This document shows positions 57,560 through 64,000 of a DNA stretch of 64,000 nt, one piece after another. This DNA comes from Streptococcus canis (lineage in GTDB: Bacteria; Bacillota; Bacilli; Lactobacillales; Streptococcaceae), in NCBI RefSeq assembly GCF_900636575.1, contig NZ_LR134293.1, forward strand, positions 1,117,501-1,181,500, written 5' to 3'. Each line of letters starts with the position of its first letter. The first letter of the stretch is position 1. The notes beneath the pieces are model-generated. The model ran no database searches. It saw only the letters and a program-made list of their open reading frames with translations, and had not been told where the DNA came from. Position numbers and translations under genes: made by a program.

Positions 57560-58475
57560 AAAACTGTCTCACACGCCAATTCGGCTATCACATTAATCAA
57601 TCTTGAGCACCTTACAGAGCAAGACAAGGAAAAACTTATTTCAGAAGGTCTCTTTGACGCTGAGGTCTTTGATCATGCCAGAGATAAAAATGAACTGTCT
57701 TTTATGGAGGAATCCTAAGGTAAGTTAACGGTTGTTTTTCAGATTTTAGATGAGCAAAAAAGCCGTCCCTCCCAACTATAATTCCACGTATTCTTTCTAT
57801 TCCTTTCTTTCTAAGCGACAAAGCGCTTTATCTGTTAGAGCAACAATGAAGCATGTCTTTAATAGAAAATCTTGTTGAGCAGCATTCTCTTAAATACCCG
57901 GTTTTCCAATTATTAACAGCATTTATCAAGCAATATGATTCTTTGCTGGATAAGATAGCGCAGCAGAGGGGTAAGCCCATTGAGTCGTACGTCAAAAAAC
58001 CAATAAGACCAATCTTGAAAGGCTGGCTAATTCGCAAAGTGGAACGGTTTATATTTTGATGGAAGCTAAGCAAAAGGAACAAATGTTGGCAGAATTAAAA
58101 GACATGCCTGGCTAACAGAATCTGCAAGAAGATGACGCAGAGCTGCTCCGTGATGCCATGATTGAGGCTAGGCAGCTGTCCAATATCTGTGATTTAAATA
58201 CACGAGTGTTCAATGAAATTTCTTCTTTATGTAAAATGTTCTGAGTAATAATTTGGACAATAATGTGACCAGTTTGTCGATTTTTCGATAGCCATTTCCA
58301 TCACTGCCATGGTTACGAGTTTTTATGGCATGAATGTGAAGTTTCCCTTTGCTAAAGTGGATAGCGTCTGGCTTCGGAGTGTACTGGCTACTAGCCTAAT
58401 TGCCTTGCTCATTATGGTATCGTGTACTGGTACGTGCACAAAAGGAATCACAATGCTTTTAAGCGAGTTTAAGGT
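57560..58475 (+). pseudogene. Decayed CorA-family magnesium transporter
   Basis: Fragments in several frames read INLEHLTEQDKEKLISEGLF (about 57592), VVFQILDEQKSRP, then after stops AMIEARQLSNICDLNTRVFN, and finally ITAMVTSFYGMNVKFPF (about 58297). The last holds the GMN motif that defines CorA, followed by the second membrane helix LATSLIALLIM. Several stops and frameshifts part these pieces. A terminator still follows at 58540. The gene must have been intact in an ancestor, so magnesium or other divalent cation uptake by this route is lost. Confidence 0.8.
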
Positions 58476-58539
58476 GTCACCTACTCTACTCTGGTGGTAT
58501 TGCCATCGACGGCAGTGTTAACGATAAAGGATAGCATCA

Positions 58540-58575
58540 AACAACTTTAGGGAGTTTCTAAGGTTGTTTTTTTCT
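58540..58575 (+). terminator. Terminator of the corA relic
   Basis: An 11-bp stem with one G-T pair (AACAACTTTAG with CTAAGGTTGTT) is followed by a run of seven T. Confidence 0.75.
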
Positions 58576-58679
58576 TTTTATAAAATAGCGTATCAAATTC
58601 AAGTTTTTGCATGTGTCAGTCTATGGTTTGCTGTCTTGGTTTCAAGTAAACTAAAAGTAACTTAAGAGAGGAGTTGCTT

Positions 58680-59390
58680 ATGACACTATCACTTGTATTA
58701 ATGGCATCGGTTTTTGCGGCAGGGTTGTTATCTTTTTTCTCTCCTTGTATCTTCCCAGTTCTCCCAGTCTATTTAGGCATTCTACTGGACGCAGATGATT
58801 CGAGAGCCATAACTATCTTTGGAAAAAAACTCTATTGGTATGGCATTGTCAAAACCTTGGCCTTTATTTTTGGTTTATCTACTATTTTTGTGATTTTAGG
58901 TTATGGGGCCGGTTTTTTAGGAAATATCCTCTATGCTGCCTGGTTTCGCTATGTGTTGGGAGCCTTAGTCATTATCTTGGGGATTCATCAGATGGGTCTT
59001 ATTACCATTAAGAGTTTGCAATTTCAAAAATCATTGACTTTCCACAATAATAAGAACCGTAATGGTTTGTTAAATGCTTTTATCCTTGGTTTGACTTTTA
59101 GTTTTGGCTGGACGCCTTGTGTGGGACCTGTTTTGAGTTCTGTCCTAGCTTTGGTGGCGTCAGGGGGAAATGGAGCCTGGCAAGGCGGTGTTTTGATGAT
59201 TATTTACACCCTTGGATTGGGAATTCCTTTCTTGCTCATCTCTTTTGCATCAGGCATTGTCTTGAAACATTTTAACAAACTCAAACCCCACATGCTTTTA
59301 CTGAAAAAAGTGGGTGGGGCTCTGATTATAGTCATGGGAATCTTGCTCATGACGGGAACATTAAATAACTTAGCACAATTTTTTGGATAA
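58680..59390 (+). CDS. ccdA: CcdA-type thiol-disulfide membrane electron carrier
   Basis: A 236-residue protein with six hydrophobic helices. The two essential cysteines are in FFSPCIFPVLPVYLG and GWTPCVGPVLSS. CcdA passes electrons from cytoplasmic thioredoxin to extracytoplasmic partners. The ATG at 58680 has GAGAGGAG upstream. The thioredoxin-like lipoprotein gene begins 12 nt later and is the expected acceptor. With msrAB it forms an export-side repair pathway. Confidence 0.92.
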   Translation: MTLSLVLMASVFAAGLLSFFSPCIFPVLPVYLGILLDADDSRAITIFGKKLYWYGIVKTLAFIFGLSTIFVILGYGAGFLGNILYAAWFRYVLGALVIILGIHQMGLITIKSLQFQKSLTFHNNKNRNGLLNAFILGLTFSFGWTPCVGPVLSSVLALVASGGNGAWQGGVLMIIYTLGLGIPFLLISFASGIVLKHFNKLKPHMLLLKKVGGALIIVMGILLMTGTLNNLAQFFG

Positions 59391-59402
59391 AGGAGAAACG
59401 TA

Positions 59403-60026
59403 ATGAAAAAAGGACTATTAGTAACAACTGGTTTGGCTTGTCTTGGTTTGTTGACTGCTTGCTCAAGCCAAGACAATATGGCTAAAAAAGAAATGACTCA
59501 TGATAAAATGAGCATGGCAGCTAAAGAGAAAGATAAGATGTCCATGTCAAAGGACAAGTCCATGATGACAGACAAACCATCTGATAAGAAAATGATCAAT
59601 GATGGCTCTATGGCACCTGATTTTGAACTCAAAGGCATAGATGGCAAAACCTATCGATTATCAGACTTCAAAGGTAAAAAAGTTTATTTGAAATTTTGGG
59701 CGTCTTGGTGTTCAATCTGTCTGTCAACCTTAGCAGATACCGAAGATCTTGCTAAAATGTCAGATAAAGACTATGTGGTCTTAACAGTCGTCTCACCAGG
59801 TCATCAAGGGGAAAAATCAGAAGCAGACTTTAAAAAATGGTTCCAAGGAACAGACTACAAGGACCTACCAGTCCTCTTAGACCCAGATGGCAAACTATTG
59901 AAAGCTTACGGTGTCAGATCTTACCCAACAGAAGTCTTTATTGGAAGCGATGGGGTTCTTGCTAAGAAACATATTGGTTATGCCAAAAAATCAGACATCG
60001 AAAAGACCCTTAAAGGCATTCATTGA
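59403..60026 (+). CDS. Thioredoxin-like lipoprotein (TlpA/ResA type)
   Basis: A 207-residue surface lipoprotein. The lipobox LLTAC gives lipidated Cys20. Residues 25-75 form a linker unusually rich in Met, Lys and Asp (repeated KMSM and DKSMM). The thioredoxin domain follows with the active site WCSIC, Cys103 and Cys106. [13 protein letters not shown] contains the cis-Pro. It probably takes electrons from CcdA and reduces MsrAB. In pneumococcus the homologous Etrx proteins do this. Confidence 0.92.
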   Translation: MKKGLLVTTGLACLGLLTACSSQDNMAKKEMTHDKMSMAAKEKDKMSMSKDKSMMTDKPSDKKMINDGSMAPDFELKGIDGKTYRLSDFKGKKVYLKFWASWCSICLSTLADTEDLAKMSDKDYVVLTVVSPGHQGEKSEADFKKWFQGTDYKDLPVLLDPDGKLLKAYGVRSYPTEVFIGSDGVLAKKHIGYAKKSDIEKTLKGIH

Positions 60027-60067
60027 GGAGGACTAGCTGATAGGCATTAGAAAAAGGAGTTGATGGT

Positions 60068-61174
60068 ATGGAACACAAATGGAGATTATTGCTATTTATC
60101 GTTGGAGTGGTCTTGTTAATAGGCGGAGCTTCTGTTCTCATTCAGAGAGGTCAAGCCAAGGCTTTTAGTCAAGGTAAGCCTCAATTACCAGCCAAAAAGG
60201 TCAAAGCTTCTCAAATGGATCCCAATGCTCCTGTTGATCAAAAAGTGATTTACCTTGCGGGTGGCTGTTTCTGGGGCGTTGAAGAATACTTCTCCCAAGT
60301 TGATGGTGTCCTAGATGCGGTGTCAGGCTATGCCAATGGTAGAGGAGATACCACTAATTACCAGTTAATTCATCAGACCGGTCATGCGGAAACTGTCGAA
60401 GTGACTTACAATGCAAACCGTATTAGCTTGAAAGAATTATTGCTACATTACTTTAGAATCATTGACCCAACTAGTATTAATAAACAAGGAAATGACCGCG
60501 GCAGTCAATACCGAACTGGGATTTACTACACTGACAAAGCAGATTTAGCTGTTATTGATGAAGTGTTCAAAGAAAAAGCTAAGGATTACAAGAAGAAAAT
60601 TGTGGTTGAAAAAGCGCCATTGAAACACTTTATTAAGGCTGAAGACTACCATCAAGATTACCTCAAGAAAAATCCAAATGGCTACTGCCACATTGACATC
60701 AATCAAGCGACTTATCCTGTGATTGATGAAAGCAAGTACCCAAAACCAAGTGCCGCAGAGATTAAGGCCAAGCTATCTGCAGACGAGTACCGAGTGACAC
60801 AAAAAAATGAAACAGAAAGAGCCTTTTCAAACCGCTACTGGGATTCTTTCGAAGCAGGGATTTATGTTGACGTTGTGACTGGTGAGCCACTTTTTTCTTC
60901 AAAAGACAAATTTGAATCAGGTTGCGGTTGGCCAAGCTTTAGCCGTCCGATCAGTCCAGATGTTGTCCGCTACAAGGAAGATAAGAGTTTCAATATGACA
61001 AGAACAGAAGTGCGCAGCCGTTCAGGGAATTCTCATCTAGGGCATGTCTTTACTGACGGACCTAAAGATCAGGGAGGTCTTCGTTACTGTATCAATAGCT
61101 TATCTATTACTTTTATTCCAAAAGCTGATATGGAAGCTAAAGGCTATGGCTATTTATTAACAGTAGTGGAGTAG
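60068..61174 (+). CDS. msrAB: Membrane-anchored methionine sulfoxide reductase MsrAB
   Basis: A 368-residue fusion protein. An N-terminal helix (residues 7-25, [19 protein letters not shown]) anchors it outside the membrane. The MsrA domain holds catalytic Cys67 in [11 protein letters not shown]. The MsrB domain (about 230-365) holds [11 protein letters not shown] and the catalytic Cys in [11 protein letters not shown]. It reduces both S- and R-forms of methionine sulfoxide in surface proteins. It follows the thioredoxin lipoprotein gene, its likely reductant, by 41 nt. Confidence 0.95.
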   Translation: MEHKWRLLLFIVGVVLLIGGASVLIQRGQAKAFSQGKPQLPAKKVKASQMDPNAPVDQKVIYLAGGCFWGVEEYFSQVDGVLDAVSGYANGRGDTTNYQLIHQTGHAETVEVTYNANRISLKELLLHYFRIIDPTSINKQGNDRGSQYRTGIYYTDKADLAVIDEVFKEKAKDYKKKIVVEKAPLKHFIKAEDYHQDYLKKNPNGYCHIDINQATYPVIDESKYPKPSAAEIKAKLSADEYRVTQKNETERAFSNRYWDSFEAGIYVDVVTGEPLFSSKDKFESGCGWPSFSRPISPDVVRYKEDKSFNMTRTEVRSRSGNSHLGHVFTDGPKDQGGLRYCINSLSITFIPKADMEAKGYGYLLTVVE

Positions 61175-61191
61175 GAGGGATCCTAAAAATC

Positions 61192-61200
61192 TGATATAAT
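61192..61200 (+). promoter_or_regulatory. Extended -10 promoter of the second two-component system
   Basis: TGATATAAT is an extended -10 element. A small hairpin AAGGGTC/GACCCTT (about 61219-61238) follows in the leader. Confidence 0.5.
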
Positions 61201-61261
61201 GAAAGAAGAAATAGTATGAAAGGGTCATGCAAGACCCTTCAAAAAGATAAGGAGATACCGT

Positions 61262-62002
61262 GTGTACTCATTGTTAATTGTAGAAGACGAATACCTTGTG
61301 CGTCAGGGTATTCGTTCTTTGGTTGATTTTAGCCAGTTCAAGATTGGTCGAGTCAGCGAAGCAGAAAATGGTCAGTTGGCCTGGGACTTGTTTCAAAAAG
61401 AGCCCTATGATATTGTCTTGACGGACATCAATATGCCAAAATTAAATGGCATTCAATTGGCGGAGTTGATTAAAGAGCATACACCTCAAACTCATTTGGT
61501 TTTTTTGACCGGCTATGATGAGTTTAACTATGCCTTATCAGCCTTGAAATTAGGTGCTGATGATTACTTGCTTAAACCCTTTTCCAAGTCAGATGTGGAA
61601 GACATGCTAGGAAAAATCCAGCAAAAGTTAGAACTTTCCCAAAAAACGGAGACTATTCAGGGATTGGTCGAGCAGCCTCCAAAAGAGGTGTCTGAACTAG
61701 CCATGGCTATTCATGAGCGATTGGCAGATTCTGATTTGACCCTAAAAAGTTTGGCTCAGCAGCTTGGTTTTAGCCCTAATTATCTTAGTGTGCTGATTAA
61801 AAAGGATTTAGGGATGCCCTTCCAAGACTATCTGGTACAAGCACGGTTGAAAAAGGCCAAACTTCTCTTGTTAACCAGTGACCTGAAAATCTATGAAATT
61901 GCATGGCAAGTCGGTTTTGAGGACATGAATTATTTTTCACAGCGCTTTAAGCAACTGGTAGGCGTTACCCCAAGTCAGTATAAAAAAGGAGGACGGTCAT
62001 GA
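61262..62002 (+). CDS. YesN-type response regulator with AraC domain
   Basis: A 246-residue regulator. The receiver domain is 1-120 with Asp55 in VLTDINMPK and Lys in YLLKPFSK. The AraC domain is about 145-246 (LKSLAQQLGFSPNYLSVLIK and IYEIAWQVGFEDMNYFSQRF). It starts with GTG at 61262, with AAGGAG 8 nt upstream. Its stop overlaps the kinase start (ATGA). It follows the msrAB genes and may control them, as the CiaR-independent pneumococcal system beside etrx and msrAB2 is thought to do; this link is inference. Confidence 0.92.
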   Translation: MYSLLIVEDEYLVRQGIRSLVDFSQFKIGRVSEAENGQLAWDLFQKEPYDIVLTDINMPKLNGIQLAELIKEHTPQTHLVFLTGYDEFNYALSALKLGADDYLLKPFSKSDVEDMLGKIQQKLELSQKTETIQGLVEQPPKEVSELAMAIHERLADSDLTLKSLAQQLGFSPNYLSVLIKKDLGMPFQDYLVQARLKKAKLLLLTSDLKIYEIAWQVGFEDMNYFSQRFKQLVGVTPSQYKKGGRS

Positions 62003-63738
62003 AGCGTTATCCCCTGCTGGTCCAGTTGATTTCTTATGTCTTTGTGATAGTAATTGCCCTCATTACCACACTTGGTTTGCTTTACTACCAGACTAGTTCT
62101 CGTAATATTAGGCAATTGATTGAGCGTGATACCCGGCAGAGCATTCGGCAAAGTTCCCAATTTATTGACGCTTACATCAAGCCACTCAAAGAAACGACTT
62201 CGGTGCTAGCGAAACATTCAGCGATTCAATCCTTTGCTAGTCAGGCGTATCAAAAAAATGACGAACAGGTTCTTCAGCTCATGAAAATGGTTCTAGCAAC
62301 CAATTCTGACTTGCAGGCCGCCGTTCTCGTGACCAAAGATGGGCGAACCGTGTCCACCAATCCTCAGTTGACCATGAAAACCTCTAGTGATATGATGGCA
62401 GAAACTTGGTACAAATCAGCTATTGACCGTCAGGCTATGCCAGTCTTGACTTCAGCCCGTCAGTCATCTCTTTCCTCTAAAAAAGAATGGGTAGTTTCTG
62501 TGACCCAAGAGGTGGTGGATACTGCTGGTCATAATTTAGGGGTGCTAAGACTTGATATTGCTTATCCGACTATTAAAGCGTCTTTAGACCAGCTTCAGCT
62601 AGGTCATCAAGGCTTTGCCTTTATTGTGAATGATAAGCATGAATTTGTTTATCATCCCCAAAAGAGTGTTTACAGTTCCTCTAGAGAAATGGCTGCGATG
62701 AAACCTTATTTGGCAATAAAAAATGGCTACGCCAAGGACAAATCATCCTTTGTTTATCAAAGGGTTATTCCCAACAGTCAATGGACCTTGGTTGGAGTCG
62801 CTTCATTGGATCAACTACACCGCGTACAGCGTCAGATTTTTTGGTCCTTTCTTGGGATAGGTTTGCTGGCCTGTCTGATTTGTGGCTTTGCGACTGTTTT
62901 AGTCTTACGGAAGTGGATTCGTCCGATTCGACAATTGCAACAGGTTATTCTTGCTATTCAAAAAGGAGACCGTCAGTTGCGCGCCCAAGAAACAGGTTCC
63001 CCAGAATTGACAGACCTTGCCCAACAATTTAATGCTCTCTTGGATCAAATTGATCATCTTATGATTGCCGTTGCGGATAAGGAAAAGGCGATTGGTCAGT
63101 ACCGATTACAAGCTTTGGCTAGTCAGATTAACCCACATTTTCTCTATAATACCTTGGACACTATTATTTGGATGGCTGAATTTAACGACAGTAAGCGTGT
63201 GGTGGAAGTGACCAAGTCTCTCGCTAAGTATTTTCGTTTGGCCCTTAATCAGGGGAATGAATACATTCGTTTGGCAGATGAATTGGATCATGTTAGCCAA
63301 TACCTTTTTATTCAAAAACAGCGCTACGGAGATAAGTTAACTTATGAAGTGCAGGGCTTGGAGGCCTATTCAGACCTCCTTATTCCTAAGCTTATCTTGC
63401 AACCCTTAGTGGAAAATGCTATCTACCACGGTATTAAAGAAGTTGATCGCAAGGGAATGATCAAGGTAGTTGTCTCTGAAACGGCTCAAGATTTAATGCT
63501 AAGTGTCTGGGATAATGGTAAAGGCATTGAAGATCCTTCACTGACCAATAGTCAGAGTTTGCTGGCTAGGGGAGGGGTGGGCCTTAAGAATGTTGATCAG
63601 CGGTTGAAGCTTCACTATGGTGAAGGCTATCACATGACTATTAATAGCCGACCAAACCAGTTCACAGAGATTGGTCTGCTTATTCCAAAAAGTAAGGACT
63701 TAAGAGCAGATGCTAGACCAGAAAGAATGTCGACATAA
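61999..63738 (+). CDS. YesM-type sensor histidine kinase with extracellular Cache-like sensor
   Basis: A 579-residue membrane kinase. Helix 1 is about 10-30 (VFVIVIALITTLGLLYY). A large extracellular domain of about 240 residues has a Cache/dCache-like pattern (AAVLVTKDGRTVSTNPQ and FAFIVNDKHEFVYHP). Helix 2 is about 280-300, then a HAMP domain. His380 lies in SQINPHFLYNTLDTIIW and the ATP site is LQPLVENAIYHG with VWDNGKGIED. It is paired with the preceding regulator by a 4-nt overlap. Confidence 0.93.
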   Translation: MKRYPLLVQLISYVFVIVIALITTLGLLYYQTSSRNIRQLIERDTRQSIRQSSQFIDAYIKPLKETTSVLAKHSAIQSFASQAYQKNDEQVLQLMKMVLATNSDLQAAVLVTKDGRTVSTNPQLTMKTSSDMMAETWYKSAIDRQAMPVLTSARQSSLSSKKEWVVSVTQEVVDTAGHNLGVLRLDIAYPTIKASLDQLQLGHQGFAFIVNDKHEFVYHPQKSVYSSSREMAAMKPYLAIKNGYAKDKSSFVYQRVIPNSQWTLVGVASLDQLHRVQRQIFWSFLGIGLLACLICGFATVLVLRKWIRPIRQLQQVILAIQKGDRQLRAQETGSPELTDLAQQFNALLDQIDHLMIAVADKEKAIGQYRLQALASQINPHFLYNTLDTIIWMAEFNDSKRVVEVTKSLAKYFRLALNQGNEYIRLADELDHVSQYLFIQKQRYGDKLTYEVQGLEAYSDLLIPKLILQPLVENAIYHGIKEVDRKGMIKVVVSETAQDLMLSVWDNGKGIEDPSLTNSQSLLARGGVGLKNVDQRLKLHYGEGYHMTINSRPNQFTEIGLLIPKSKDLRADARPERMST

Positions 63739-63803
63739 AATGAGTAACTGAAAGCCGTTAGTCTATTAGTTAGTGAGGATAAGCATAAGCGAGAAAGGAT
63801 AAG

Positions 63804-64000
63804 ATGAGTTTAGCTTCTGAATATTTTAGCCAGCAAGTTCCCCTAGTGGATAAGCTTTTGGATTATGGTTTTGAGAAACAAGGCGGCCATTACTTCTATA
63901 AAGAATGTTTTATGGAAGGAGAATTTGAGGCACAAATTTGGATTGATGAGGCTGGTAACATCTGGGACCGAGTTATTGATTGTGATTTGAATGATGATTA
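63804..64000 (+). CDS. Start of a gene cut by the window end, MmcQ/YjbR-like
   Basis: 65 codons are visible from the ATG at 63804, preceded by GAAAGGA. The product begins MSLASEYFSQQVPLVDKLLD and continues with an acidic segment (FEAQIWIDEAGNIWDRVIDC). It resembles the N-terminal part of the longer streptococcal MmcQ/YjbR-type proteins, but this rests on memory of a weakly characterised family. Confidence 0.5.
   Translation, partial: MSLASEYFSQQVPLVDKLLDYGFEKQGGHYFYKECFMEGEFEAQIWIDEAGNIWDRVIDCDLNDD

Noticed and set aside
57853..58059. A 68-codon frame within the corA relic.
   Set aside because: It is one in-frame piece of the decayed CorA gene and starts without a ribosome site.

Overview
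Organism: this is chromosomal DNA of a pyogenic-group streptococcus, closest in gene content and order to Streptococcus pyogenes and its relatives S. dysgalactiae and S. canis. The evidence is the type I-C CRISPR repeat typical of group A/C/G streptococci next to valS, an IdeS/Mac-like IgG protease with the published IdeS catalytic residue numbers, an R28/Rib-type surface protein, and the mannosidase/GH84/GH92 sugar locus. The IdeS-like protein differs clearly from the S. pyogenes sequence I remember, so a sister species is as likely as S. pyogenes. Species was not tested by any search.

Layout. (1) 1-4,700: tRNA-Glu, an IS982-family insertion with an amber stop in its transposase, DUF960, a DUF402 nucleotide phosphatase, recX and the rRNA methyltransferase rlmD. 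(2) 4,900-29,400: a large glycan-use locus. It holds a GH125-GH38 mannosidase operon divergent from a GntR regulator-GH84-GH1 operon, a relic of a Blp/Sil quorum-sensing pair, GH92 with a ROK sugar kinase, an ABC sugar importer, and yesL-sensor kinase-response regulator-GH2. Together these look able to import host N-glycan fragments and dismantle them inside the cell. (3) 29,500-32,400: aroE facing aroB and a type I-beta DAHP synthase. (4) 32,400-42,000: an AT-rich accessory island ending at tRNA-Thr. It carries a secreted protein with 67-residue repeats, an unknown small secreted protein, an IdeS-like protease, IS3 debris, an AraC regulator divergent from a Rib-repeat LPXTG protein across a run of 14 A, and a broken IS200-type element. 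(5) 42,100-49,400: MarR/MATE pair, small conserved genes, a T-box leader, a VOC-GNAT-P-loop NTPase gene cluster and valS. (6) 49,800-56,400: a type I-C CRISPR-Cas locus in which a deletion has joined the end of cas3 to the middle of cas8c. cas5 and half of cas8c are missing, while cas7, cas4, cas1, cas2 and an 8-repeat array remain. (7) 56,500-64,000: an oxidoreductase, a decayed CorA gene, ccdA-thioredoxin lipoprotein-msrAB for repair of exported methionine sulfoxide, a YesMN-type two-component system, and the start of one further gene.

The points I would follow first are the cas3/cas8c junction, the A14 tract at the surface-protein promoter, the 21-bp operator-like tandem repeat and cre site of the sugar importer, the quorum-sensing relic, and the three secreted proteins of the accessory island.
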